From: CALKCV01 sp964619285
GTDB taxonomy: Bacteria > Cyanobacteriota > Cyanobacteriia > Cyanobacteriales > Microcoleaceae
Assembly: GCA_964619285.1 (NCBI GenBank)
Contig: CAZUCT010000007.1
Span: forward strand, 1 to 51,284
Direction of reading: 5' to 3'
Length of the DNA stretch: 51,284 nt
Under the pieces are notes generated by a model, which was given only the letters and a program-made list of their open reading frames with translations, had not been told where the DNA came from and did not search any database. The number at the start of each line of letters is the position of its first letter. Position 1 is the first letter of the stretch. A program made the position numbers and the translations under genes. Shown here piece by piece: positions 40,501-48,158 of this stretch.

Positions 40501-42114
40501 ATGACCGAATCTATTTTCCATAACGAACGCCTCCTCTTTACTCCAGCAACTCCCACATCAGACGCCATCCCCACTATATTTGCCTTCCCCAACGAATATA
40601 CCGTTGGCATAACTAGCCTTGGCTATCAAATAGTCTGGTCGACCCTAACAATGCGTTCCGATCTGCAAGTCAGCCGTCTATTTACCGATATTCACGAACC
40701 ACTACCGCAAGAACCAGAATTATTAGGGTTTTCCCTTTCTTGGGAGTTAGATTATGTCAATATCTTAAACTTACTCGAATCTTTAGAAATTCCCATTAGA
40801 ACCAAAAATCGTACCGAAACTCATCCCCTCGTGTTCGGTGGCGGACCGGTTTTGACGGCAAACCCGGAACCTTTTGCCGACTTTTTCGATGTGGTTTTGT
40901 TGGGAGATGGAGAAAATTTAATCGATAATTTTATCGACGCTTACCAACAAATTAGAAACGCCGACAGACAAACTAAACTGCGACATTTAGCGCAAATTCC
41001 GGGAATCTATATTCCCAGTCTCTACGAAGTTAATTATAAAAGTCAAACTGGAGAAATTAACTCCATCCAACCAGTAGATAAAGATATTCCCCCAGTAGTA
41101 GAAAAACAAACTTATCGAGGCAACACTTTATCTGCTTCTACGGTGGTAACGGAAAAAGCTGCTTGGGAAAATATTTTTATGGTGGAAGTAGTTAGAAGTT
41201 GCCCGGAAATGTGTCGTTTTTGTTTGGCAAGCTATTTAACTTTACCTTTTAGAACTGCCAGCGTGGAAGGTTCTTTAATTCCGGCTATAGAACGGGGTTT
41301 AACTGTTACGAAAAGATTGGGTTTGTTGGGCGCTTCGGTGACGCAACATCCAGAATTTGAGAGTTTATTAGATTATTTGAGTCGGCCAAAATACGACGAC
41401 GTGAGGTTGAGTATTGCTTCGGTGAGGACGAATACGGTAACGGAAAAACTGGCGAATATTTTGGCTAAAAGAGATACTAAGTCGATTACTATAGCTGTGG
41501 AAAGCGGTAGCGATCGCCTCCGTAAAATTATTAATAAAAAATTGGAAAATGAGGAAATAACCCAAGCTGCGATAAATGCTAAAGCGGGCGGTTTAAAAGC
41601 GATAAAACTCTACGGCATGGTTGGAATACCGGGGGAAAAATCCGAAGATTTAGAAGCAACTGTAGGGATGATGGAGGAGTTGAAAAAAGCCGCGCCAGGT
41701 TTGAGATTGACTTTAGGTTGCAGTACGTTTGTGCCTAAATCTCATACGCCGTTTCAGTGGTTGGGAGTTAACCAGAAGGCAGAGAAAAGATTAAAATTGT
41801 TAGAGAAAAAGTTGCGATCGCGCCAGATAGATTTTCGCCCGGAAAGTTATAAATGGTCGGTAATTCAAGGATTAATTTCTAGGGGCGATCGACGGCTATC
41901 CCATTTATTAGAATTAACGCGCAGTTTCGGCGATTCTTTGGGGAGTTATAAACGAGCTTTTAAAGAGTTGCGAGGGCAGTTACCCGAGTTAGATTTTTAT
42001 GTTTATGAAAATTGGGATTTAGAGCAAGTTTTACCCTGGAATCATTTACAAGGCCCCTTACCTGTTGATACTTTAAAGAAGCATTTTCAAGATGCAATTT
42101 CCTTGCTAAAATAG
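40501..42114 (+). CDS. Radical SAM protein with B12-binding-like N-terminal domain
   Basis: The 537-residue protein starts MTESIFHNERLLFTPATPT; a TTG-started extension upstream is in repeat DNA. It has an N-terminal B12-binding-like domain (LGFSLSWELDYVNILNLLE, PLVFGGGPVLTANPEPFAD, DVVLLGDGE), then the radical SAM cluster motif CPEMCRFC (C-X3-C-X2-C) in VVRSCPEMCRFCLASY. The sequence continues with GGLKAIKLYGMVGIPGEKSEDL and a C-terminal domain. This family is widespread in cyanobacteria and resembles the YgiQ/TIGR03960-type proteins; its reaction is unknown. Confidence 0.88.
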   Translation: MTESIFHNERLLFTPATPTSDAIPTIFAFPNEYTVGITSLGYQIVWSTLTMRSDLQVSRLFTDIHEPLPQEPELLGFSLSWELDYVNILNLLESLEIPIRTKNRTETHPLVFGGGPVLTANPEPFADFFDVVLLGDGENLIDNFIDAYQQIRNADRQTKLRHLAQIPGIYIPSLYEVNYKSQTGEINSIQPVDKDIPPVVEKQTYRGNTLSASTVVTEKAAWENIFMVEVVRSCPEMCRFCLASYLTLPFRTASVEGSLIPAIERGLTVTKRLGLLGASVTQHPEFESLLDYLSRPKYDDVRLSIASVRTNTVTEKLANILAKRDTKSITIAVESGSDRLRKIINKKLENEEITQAAINAKAGGLKAIKLYGMVGIPGEKSEDLEATVGMMEELKKAAPGLRLTLGCSTFVPKSHTPFQWLGVNQKAEKRLKLLEKKLRSRQIDFRPESYKWSVIQGLISRGDRRLSHLLELTRSFGDSLGSYKRAFKELRGQLPELDFYVYENWDLEQVLPWNHLQGPLPVDTLKKHFQDAISLLK

Positions 42115-42121
42115 GACTGTA

Positions 42122-42189
42122 GGGGCAAGGCATTCGGGCGGTAAATGTGGTAAGAGCGCATTAAATTTAATGTCCGAATGCTTTGCCCC
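42122..42189. repeat. Inverted repeat with GGGGCAA ends
   Basis: GGGGCAAGGCATTCGG (42122-42137) is complementary to CCGAATGCTTTGCCCC (42174-42189) at 15 of 16 positions around a 36-base loop. It begins eight bases after the radical SAM stop. It could be a terminator or a small mobile element. Confidence 0.85.
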
Positions 42190-42253
42190 CACCCCGCGTT
42201 TAATTTTTTGTGCCCTAGAATAGAATACGGTCGAGATTACAGGAGTGAAGAAA

Positions 42254-42607
42254 ATGCCTAAAAGTTTACCTTACCATCCATTTAAAATTGAATTTCTCAA
42301 AAAACCGATTCATTCTGCTGCTTATATCGAAGCAATACTTGAAGAAAAAGACCCAGAAGCAGAACTGTTGCAACTAGCATTTTCCAGTGTAGCAGAAGCT
42401 CTGGCAGAACAAAAAATGAACCCAGAAAAAGCAAAACTTCACCGAGAAAATCTCGATGAAATTTTATCGCAAAAGGGCAGCGATGTCCTTTACAATTTAG
42501 CAGATTGGTTAAAAGAATTGGGGTTAAAACTAACCGTTACTGTGGATGAAGTTTCAGAGGATAATGCTACCAAAACTGAAAGTTTGGAGGAAGTCAGCGT
42601 TAGTTAA
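42254..42607 (+). CDS. Antidote protein of the HigA-like addiction-module type, without a toxin
   Basis: The 117-residue protein starts at an ATG eight bases after AGGAG; an earlier GTG is too close to that site. SAAYIEAILEEKDPEAELLQLAFSSVAEA, then HRENLDEILSQKGSDVLYNLADWLKELGLKLTV align with the 'probable addiction module antidote protein' family. The helix-turn-helix between them looks degraded (the usual SQIARETGLSRESLYKALS is not evident). The RelE-like partner normally encoded just upstream is missing, so it may be an orphan or repurposed regulator. Confidence 0.7.
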   Translation: MPKSLPYHPFKIEFLKKPIHSAAYIEAILEEKDPEAELLQLAFSSVAEALAEQKMNPEKAKLHRENLDEILSQKGSDVLYNLADWLKELGLKLTVTVDEVSEDNATKTESLEEVSVS

Positions 42608-42692
42608 TTATGCTTTTAATGAATTGAGAAAGCCCCCAAGACCCTCCCACCAATTTTTGTTGTAATTACTTTTGGAGTTAAATGTTTCAAAA

Positions 42693-43310
42693 ATGGGATT
42701 CAGTAATTTTAAACTGGCAGATGTTGTTGAAAAATTCGATTTAAAGGTTAACCGAGGCATCGATTTATTTGCAGATATTCCAGAGGTTGCTAAGAGCGAA
42801 CATCTGGAATTTTTCTTAAAAAACTACTTGCCTTTAGCGATATATATTAATACAGAAAAGGCACGCTCTGAAATGATAATTGCGCCTATTTTATTAGACG
42901 TAATACAAAAATTACAGCCCCAAATTAGCCTTTTTTCGGGTAAGGATTTAACTGTAGATTCTTCTCAAGAATTAAATGGGGAATGCGATTTTATTATTAG
43001 TCTTTCTCCCGAACAGTTATTTATTACTGCCCCAATTATTACTTTAGTGGAAGCTAAAAAAGAAGATATTATTGGAGGATTAGGACAATGCGCGGCTCAA
43101 ATGTTGGGGGCACAAATCTTTAACCAACAAAAGGGAAATCAAATTAGTTCGGTTTATGGGGCGGTTACTACTGGAACGGTTTGGCGTTTTTTAAGATTGA
43201 GCGATCGCCTCTTAGACATCGATAATAAAGAGTATTATATCAGCGATGTTTGTAAAATTTTGGGAATCTTCCATTGGATTATTTCTTCAGAACAAGAAAA
43301 GAGAAAATAG
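42693..43310 (+). CDS. Conserved hypothetical protein, possible PD-(D/E)XK nuclease-like
   Basis: The protein has 205 residues from the ATG of MGFSNFKLADVVEKFDL; a TTG 21 bases upstream is also open. The centre carries a nuclease-like arrangement: ELNGECDFIISLSPEQL followed by TLVEAKKEDIIGGLGQCAAQM, that is D-x20+-E-x-K, then a helix with conserved Gln. The family is common in cyanobacterial accessory regions, and I know no experimental function. It follows the lone antidote gene by 85 bases. Confidence 0.6.
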   Translation: MGFSNFKLADVVEKFDLKVNRGIDLFADIPEVAKSEHLEFFLKNYLPLAIYINTEKARSEMIIAPILLDVIQKLQPQISLFSGKDLTVDSSQELNGECDFIISLSPEQLFITAPIITLVEAKKEDIIGGLGQCAAQMLGAQIFNQQKGNQISSVYGAVTTGTVWRFLRLSDRLLDIDNKEYYISDVCKILGIFHWIISSEQEKRK

Positions 43311-43395
43311 AAGAGCGATCGCCCATTCAACCATCCAACCTAACTCAGACTAATTTGGTTTATTAGTAATGATTTTTACAAGTAGCAATTATAAT

Positions 43396-43623
43396 TTATT
43401 CCTCCGTAGCTTGGTAAACTAAACGATGCTCGTTATCGATGCGTCTCGACCAAAACCCACTTAATTCGTATTTAAGGGGTTCGGGTTTACCCAATCCTTC
43501 AAAGGGCGATCGCTCTATATCTTTGATTAGTTCCACAATTTTACGATAAATTCTTTTGTCCAATTTTGTCCATTCGTTAAAATCTTCAAAGGCAGAAGCC
43601 TCGAACACAATTCTTCTGCTCAT
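43396..43623 (-). CDS. YoeB-family toxin
   Basis: The 75-residue protein begins MSRRIVFEASAFEDFNEWTK and has the YoeB/Txe pattern KIVELIKDIERSPFEGLGKPEPLKY then ELSGFWSRRIDNEHRLVYQA. The catalytic-region residues Glu (about 46-48 in EPLKYE), Arg in SRRID, and His in NEHRLVY are present. YoeB cleaves mRNA at the ribosomal A site. It ends EE without the usual extra Tyr-His pair, so the last residues are shorter than in E. coli YoeB. It overlaps the antitoxin by four bases. Confidence 0.92.
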   Translation of the reverse strand: MSRRIVFEASAFEDFNEWTKLDKRIYRKIVELIKDIERSPFEGLGKPEPLKYELSGFWSRRIDNEHRLVYQATEE

Positions 43624-43844
43624 GGTAATTTATCTAAATCAACTTCAATTAAGTTTCGATTGTTTTTAATGTTTTCAATCGCTTTTAAAAGTCTATTCTT
43701 ATTAACCTCTGACTTCAAAAGATATTCTGTTTCATCTACTTCTGAAATGACAATTTCAATTTCTTTTTCGCCAAAAGTTTCCTTAACTTTAGCTAAAAAA
43801 TTGGCATCTAGTTCGCTTGCTTTTAAGCGATAAACTGCTGACAT
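43620..43844 (-). CDS. Antitoxin partner of YoeB
   Basis: This 74-residue protein starts MSAVYRLKASELDANFLAKV and continues FGEKEIEIVISEVDETEYLLKSE and NKNRLLKAIENIKNNRNLIEV. It is the cyanobacterial YoeB-partner type, with a short N-terminal DNA-binding part and an acidic C-terminal helix, rather than classical YefM. The stop codon overlaps the toxin ATG as ATGA. Confidence 0.85.
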   Translation of the reverse strand: MSAVYRLKASELDANFLAKVKETFGEKEIEIVISEVDETEYLLKSEVNKNRLLKAIENIKNNRNLIEVDLDKLP

Positions 43845-43879
43845 TATTTTTATCGTTATTTAAGTTTTCTGGTATCTCA

Positions 43880-43910
43880 GAAACCCGGTTTTTCAAAAAA
43901 ACCGGGTTTC
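43880..43910. repeat. Dispersed palindrome (GAAACCCGG...CCGGGTTTC)
   Basis: This is a full copy, upstream of the YoeB antitoxin gene and downstream of the tautomerase-like gene. It could terminate the latter. Confidence 0.85.
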
Positions 43911-43959
43911 TTGACTCATCTCTATTTTTCTAGGAGAATTGAAGGATATCTAAAACCTC

Positions 43960-44313
43960 TTAAAAAGTCCTTCCATCCCAACCCCACATATAACCTTTAG
44001 CATCCGCAAACTCGATATAAACTCGATTAGTCGGAACTCCCAAAGCAGTATTAATCTGCTGGCAAAAATCTTGACTCATTGCCTTAGTTTTATCCGAACT
44101 CATCGTACCGATGCTCTTTATTTCTATATAGCAAACAGGTTCGTCGCTGCTACCCGCAAAAGTCATCGGCACATCCGGTTCAAAAGCAGTCATCACATAA
44201 GATTCAGGTTTGCCTAAATGTTTTGCCAAACCAGCAGAAAGGCTTTTTAACAAACTATCGATCGCCCCTTTTTCCGGTTTGGAAGCAGATGTTTGAACTT
44301 TAATCAATGGCAT
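43960..44313 (-). CDS. MIF/phenylpyruvate tautomerase-like protein
   Basis: The 117-residue protein begins with the catalytic MPLIKVQTS (Pro2 after Met removal). Further family motifs are LAKHLGKPESYVMTAFEPDVPM, CYIEIKSIG, and RVYIEFADAKGYMWGWDGRTF at the end. It is the MIF / phenylpyruvate tautomerase family, common in cyanobacteria; the physiological substrate is unknown. It lies 118 bases downstream of the flavin-reductase-like gene, same strand. Confidence 0.93.
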   Translation of the reverse strand: MPLIKVQTSASKPEKGAIDSLLKSLSAGLAKHLGKPESYVMTAFEPDVPMTFAGSSDEPVCYIEIKSIGTMSSDKTKAMSQDFCQQINTALGVPTNRVYIEFADAKGYMWGWDGRTF

Positions 44314-44363
44314 GGTTTTCTAGTAGTTAAAAGTCAACAATTGAAAAAGCGTTAGAGTAAGGA

Positions 44364-44398
44364 TGCGTTGGGTTCCGCTGCGCTTCACCCAACCTACA
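44364..44398. repeat. GTAGGTTGGGTG dispersed repeat, reverse orientation
   Basis: TGCGTTGGGTTCCGCTGCGC then TTCACCCAACCTACA reads as the complement of the other copies. It sits between the tautomerase and flavin reductase genes with heptamers after it. Confidence 0.8.
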
Positions 44399-44431
44399 TT
44401 TAATTGCCAATTAACAATTAACAATTAGCAA

Positions 44432-44911
44432 TTAACCGCCATAATTCCAACCGGTACTTTCTAATAATAAAGGTTCCCCCTGGCGATGAACTCCGGCGGC
44501 GATAACCTCTCCCACAAAAACAGTATGATCGCCTTTTTCAACAGAACCAACTACCTTACATTCAAAGAAACCGAGACTATCAGAAATAATCGGACAACCG
44601 GTCTCTCCGAGAGTAAATTCCACATCTTCAAACTTATTACCAACCCGACGTTGAGGTTTAAAAAACTTCTGAGCTAAATCTTTTTGTCCTGCTTCTAAAA
44701 CGCTTAAAGCAAAAACCCCACTAGCTTTAATCATGGCGTGAGATTTAGAATCGTTTTTAACGCAATTTACCACCAAAGGGGGGTCGAAAGAAGACTGCAT
44801 TACCCAACTGGCAGTAAAACCGTTGACTTCTTCTCCGTCTTTAACCCCGCAGACATACAGGCCGTGGGGAATCTTTCTTAAAATTGTTTTTTTAGCTTCT
44901 TGGTCTAGCAA
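44432..44911 (-). CDS. Flavin reductase-like protein
   Basis: The 159-residue protein is of the FMN-binding split-barrel flavin reductase family. It has IPHGLYVCGVKDGEEVNGFTASWV (the FMN-binding G-x-T-x-S-W), PPLVVNCVKNDSKSHAMI, SGVFALSVL and the GDHTVFVGEVI signature with the conserved His. These domains bind FMN and often act with a flavin-dependent partner or as a fused C-terminal part of flavodiiron proteins; here it is a separate protein. The substrate is unknown. Confidence 0.9.
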   Translation of the reverse strand: MLDQEAKKTILRKIPHGLYVCGVKDGEEVNGFTASWVMQSSFDPPLVVNCVKNDSKSHAMIKASGVFALSVLEAGQKDLAQKFFKPQRRVGNKFEDVEFTLGETGCPIISDSLGFFECKVVGSVEKGDHTVFVGEVIAAGVHRQGEPLLLESTGWNYGG

Positions 44912-44975
44912 AGTCGTACCTGCCTAAATTGTTCTACATTCTTTTAATTACCATAAATATTAAATCAGTTTCAAG

Positions 44976-46754
44976 ATGCAGAAAATGACTCCTAAAAAGA
45001 TTTGGCGTTTTACCGCATTAGTTTTTACCGTCGCCACTCTAGCGATCGCCTGCGATAACAACGAACCCCTACCCCCCGTCAACCCCCCAACGCCCGATAT
45101 TCCAGAACCGGAAACCCTGGTTTGGGGCCGCTACGGCGATGCCGATACCCTCGACCCCCATAAAACGGCCTCCCCACTCTCCCGACAAATACTAGACCAA
45201 ATTTACGACACCCTTTTGGCCTTCAACGAAGAGGGCCAACTCCAACCGAATCTGGCCAAAGAATGGTCCGTTAGCGATGATGGCCTCGAATATACCTTTA
45301 CCTTAAACGAGGCCATCAAGTGTCACGATGGGACGGCCTTCGATGGTTCCGCAGTTAAATTCACCATAGACCGGGCCATTAACGAGGAGACGGCCAACCC
45401 GACTAAGGAAAGTTGGGGGCCAATCGAAAGTGTGGAGGTTGCGGACGAACTTACCGTAAAAGTCAAATTCTCCGAACCCTTCGCCCCATTCGCTGCCTTG
45501 ATGGCGGATCCGTTTGGGAGTATGGTTTGTCCTTCTGGGGCGAATAATTATGGCGATCGCTTCGGCATTGACGGCGTGGTGGGTACCGGTCCGTTTAAGT
45601 TTGTGGAATGGGAACAGGGCGATCGCTTAATTCTCGAACCGAACCCGGACTACCAAAACTACGGCAGACCTGCCGATAATGGAGGAGTTCCTTTTATTAA
45701 GAAGTTAATTGTCAAAACCATGCCAGATGCCGAGGAACGTTTGGCAGCGGTCAAGTCGGGAAAAATTCATTTAAGCGAACCGCCACTGGCAGAAATTTCT
45801 GAGATTAAAGAAGATGGCAATTTGCAGTTTTATACTGCCGAAAATACCGGACAAATCGTATTTTTAGAGTTCGTGACTTCCAGAGAACCCTTTAACGATA
45901 AAAATGCAAGACTTGCCGTCGCTTATGCCATAGATCCGAAGGCGGTAAGCGAGGAAGTTTTGCCCGGTTTGGTAGAGAGTTCTGCTTGTCCGGTGGCAGA
46001 TGTGATGTTTCCCAACGACGCCCAACTTTGCGCTGAATTTAGTTTAAAACCCGACCCAGAAAAAGCCAAAAGTTTATTAAAGGAATTGGGTTATAGCGAG
46101 GAGAAACCTTTAGAAGTTACCCTCTTAACTTGGAGTGGGGGGAAGCGCAACGAAGCGATGGAAATTTTTAAAAGTCAATTGGAGGAAGTGGGGATAAAAG
46201 CAGAAGTAGAAGTGATGGATATCGGCACGTTAAATGCGAGGATAAAACAAGAAAATAGTTTAGAAGAAGGCAAGGGAGTTATGAATATGATGGGTTGGTC
46301 TTGGTACGACCCAGATTTTCTTTATACTCTCTGGCATTCTCCCGGTTGGATGGGAGGTTATCACAGCGACGAGTTAGATGGTTTGTTAAAAGAAATGCGA
46401 ACTACCACTAACTCGGAAGAACGGAAGGAAAAGGTTAAAGCGGTTCAGAAATATTTGTTGGAAAATGCCGTGATGGTTCCGCTTTATAGTCCCGGTTGGT
46501 TGTCGAATTATGTTACTGCCGGGGATGTGGAAGGTTTTAAAATTGCTGCTTTTAATCGTCCGGTTTTTAATGATGTGAAATTGCCTGGTTTTGTTGAGGA
46601 GACAGAGGAGGTTTTGGAGGAGGAGAAACCGGAGGAAACTTCTGTGGAGGAAGAGGTAAAAGAGTCGGATAGTGGTGAAGTTTTGGAGGAGGAAAAACCT
46701 GCGGAAACTTCTGTGGAAGAAGAGGTGAATGCGCCAGAAGCGACTTCGGAATAA
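44976..46754 (+). CDS. ABC transporter peptide-type substrate-binding lipoprotein
   Basis: The 592-residue protein is a family 5 solute-binding protein for peptides or similar ligands. The N-terminus has a lipoprotein signal (FTALVFTVATLAIACDNN, Cys acylation), then a proline-rich linker and ETLVWGRYGDADTLDPHKTAS, YDTLLAFNEEGQLQPNLAKEW and CHDGTAFDGSAVKF. The C-terminal ~45 residues are unusual: an acidic tail with a duplicated VLEEEKPEETSVEEEV unit. No permease or ATPase gene is adjacent, so it is an orphan binding protein using a system encoded elsewhere. Confidence 0.92.
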   Translation: MQKMTPKKIWRFTALVFTVATLAIACDNNEPLPPVNPPTPDIPEPETLVWGRYGDADTLDPHKTASPLSRQILDQIYDTLLAFNEEGQLQPNLAKEWSVSDDGLEYTFTLNEAIKCHDGTAFDGSAVKFTIDRAINEETANPTKESWGPIESVEVADELTVKVKFSEPFAPFAALMADPFGSMVCPSGANNYGDRFGIDGVVGTGPFKFVEWEQGDRLILEPNPDYQNYGRPADNGGVPFIKKLIVKTMPDAEERLAAVKSGKIHLSEPPLAEISEIKEDGNLQFYTAENTGQIVFLEFVTSREPFNDKNARLAVAYAIDPKAVSEEVLPGLVESSACPVADVMFPNDAQLCAEFSLKPDPEKAKSLLKELGYSEEKPLEVTLLTWSGGKRNEAMEIFKSQLEEVGIKAEVEVMDIGTLNARIKQENSLEEGKGVMNMMGWSWYDPDFLYTLWHSPGWMGGYHSDELDGLLKEMRTTTNSEERKEKVKAVQKYLLENAVMVPLYSPGWLSNYVTAGDVEGFKIAAFNRPVFNDVKLPGFVEETEEVLEEEKPEETSVEEEVKESDSGEVLEEEKPAETSVEEEVNAPEATSE

Positions 46755-46765
46755 ACTTAAATTAA

Positions 46766-46796
46766 GAAACCCGGTTTTTTCAAAAAACCGGGTTTC
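46766..46796. repeat. Dispersed palindrome (GAAACCCGG...CCGGGTTTC)
   Basis: This is a full copy 12 bases behind the binding-protein gene, well placed as its terminator. Confidence 0.85.
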
Positions 46797-46838
46797 TGGG
46801 ATTAATGTTTTTTACCTATTTAAAGAGGAAAAGCAAAC

Positions 46839-47084
46839 ATGAATAAATTGAAATTGCGCCAAAAAATCGAAAGCCAACTCAACGAAATTTCGCCAGAAAG
46901 ACTTACCCTGGTAAGTGACTTTCTCGACTCCATTCAACAGACAGAAAATATTAACTCATTTTCATTGTGCAAGTTGCCCCCAATTAAGAGGGGAAAAACA
47001 GCTAAAGATGTAGTAAAATTTGCCGCAACCTGGCAGGGTGATGACCTGGAAACCTGCTTACATTTTGTCCGCGAAACGCGCTAA
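46839..47084 (+). CDS. Small hypothetical protein, antitoxin-like
   Basis: The 81-residue protein starts MNKLKLRQKIESQLNEISPE after AAGAGGAAAAGCAAAC. The N-terminal helix and the LPPIKRGKTAKDVVKFAATW then QGDDLETCLHFVRETR tail recur in small cyanobacterial proteins that precede PIN-type toxins. Here no toxin follows; the next gene is convergent. It may be an orphan antitoxin. Identification rests on composition only. Confidence 0.6.
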   Translation: MNKLKLRQKIESQLNEISPERLTLVSDFLDSIQQTENINSFSLCKLPPIKRGKTAKDVVKFAATWQGDDLETCLHFVRETR

Positions 47085-47108
47085 AAAACGCAGTTTTAAT
47101 CTCCATTT

Positions 47109-47525
47109 TTAATGAGGGTAAAGAGTAAAATCGCGGTCTAACCAAATAATATAAAATACTGCTCGATCGCGATAACCTACCATCGGCGCTTTACCACAAA
47201 ATCGAAAAGCGATTAAATTAACATCATCGGTTAAATGACTAGGAATCGAAGAACGAATAGCATTTCTACTAATTTTCTCATAGCCCAAGCCATGACGAGG
47301 TTGACTTTGAATTTGACTCCAAGTAAGTTGACTTAGTTGGGCGATCGTATCGGCAAAAGCAGCTTTTTCATCTTTCGTACATTGAGACAAATTATAGTCT
47401 CGATTTAGATATCGCAAAGAAAACATCGGTGGTTGTTGTTCTGGTGAAATTTCTTCACCCTTTGCCTCAGTAATTCTTTGGCCTTTTTCTTTACGATTTT
47501 TCGCATTAAACCGCTTCCGATTCAT
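47109..47525 (-). CDS. Probable toxin partner of the Panacea antitoxin
   Basis: This 138-residue basic N-terminal protein (MNRKRFNAKNRKEKGQRITE) continues with FSLRYLNRDYNLSQCTKDEK, FADTIAQLSQLTWSQIQSQP and ends GYRDRAVFYIIWLDRDFTLYPH. It overlaps the end of the Panacea-domain gene by 20 bases, so the two are translationally linked. The C-terminal pattern, with strands ending in a W-x-D-R-D-F motif, resembles RelE-like endings loosely. I recognise no named toxin family. The toxin role is inferred from its link to Panacea. Confidence 0.65.
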   Translation of the reverse strand: MNRKRFNAKNRKEKGQRITEAKGEEISPEQQPPMFSLRYLNRDYNLSQCTKDEKAAFADTIAQLSQLTWSQIQSQPRHGLGYEKISRNAIRSSIPSHLTDDVNLIAFRFCGKAPMVGYRDRAVFYIIWLDRDFTLYPH

Positions 47526-47958
47526 AATTCAATTGAGTCTTAAAATAATCTTTCAGAGATTGATGAGTAATTTCTCCACCAGTTTCCGATGCCTCTTTCC
47601 AAGGAGATTCCTCGTGAGTCATATTGCGTAATTTCCAAGCAGAAAACTGTCCGAATACCGAATAAACTTCATCTAAAAGACTGCGAGTTTCTTCATCGTA
47701 TTTATTCCAGTCGATATCCTTCGGACAAGGAATTGCATTAGGACCGTATTCCTTGTAAAATTCATATAATTCTGGAACTGCCGGACCGTGAATCCAAGCT
47801 TTTATAGGTTCGGGAAATAAAGGGCGATCGTTAATAGCTAAATGAAACCCTTGGGCGTAATAAACCAGTTTTTGTAACTTGAGATTGGAGATTAAATCCC
47901 CGGCAGTCTCATCTTGTTGGGCTAAAAAGTATTTAGCAACATCAAAACAGTTAAGCAT
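47506..47958 (-). CDS. Panacea-domain (SocA/DUF4065-like) antitoxin
   Basis: The 150-residue protein has the core LKLQKLVYYAQGFHLAIND followed by PLFPEPIKAWIHGPAVPELY and EFYKEYGPNAI, the hallmark of the Panacea / SocA / DUF4065 family. Panacea proteins were described as hyperpromiscuous antitoxins that neutralise many unrelated toxins encoded beside them. The C-terminal region (LRNMTHEESPWKEASETGGEI, THQSLKDYFKTQ) is also typical. It precedes and overlaps its likely toxin. Confidence 0.9.
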   Translation of the reverse strand: MLNCFDVAKYFLAQQDETAGDLISNLKLQKLVYYAQGFHLAINDRPLFPEPIKAWIHGPAVPELYEFYKEYGPNAIPCPKDIDWNKYDEETRSLLDEVYSVFGQFSAWKLRNMTHEESPWKEASETGGEITHQSLKDYFKTQLNYESEAV

Positions 47959-48037
47959 AGTCGCTGTTAAACGGTGAATGTTTTCTGGGTTAATTTGACA
48001 ATTTTTATTGTATGCTATTTCTCGATTAAATCAAATT

Positions 48038-48135
48038 GTAGGTTTGGTGGAACGAAGTGGAACCCAACATCGTTAATTTCGGTTCGCACTTTTCTCCCAC
48101 CTACAGATTACCTTAATAATGTTGGGTTCCTACAG
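48038..48135. repeat. GTAGGTTTGGTGG element and related fragments
   Basis: GTAGGTTTGGTGGAACGAAG then TGGAACCCAACATCG is a variant of the dispersed element; a second fragment ATGTTGGGTTCCTACAGAT (from about 48119) is in the opposite sense. Together they form an inverted pair that fills the spacer upstream of the GUN4-domain gene. A shorter CTACAGATTA is repeated three times. Confidence 0.7.
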
Positions 48136-48158
48136 ATTATTACAGATTACTTAAAACT

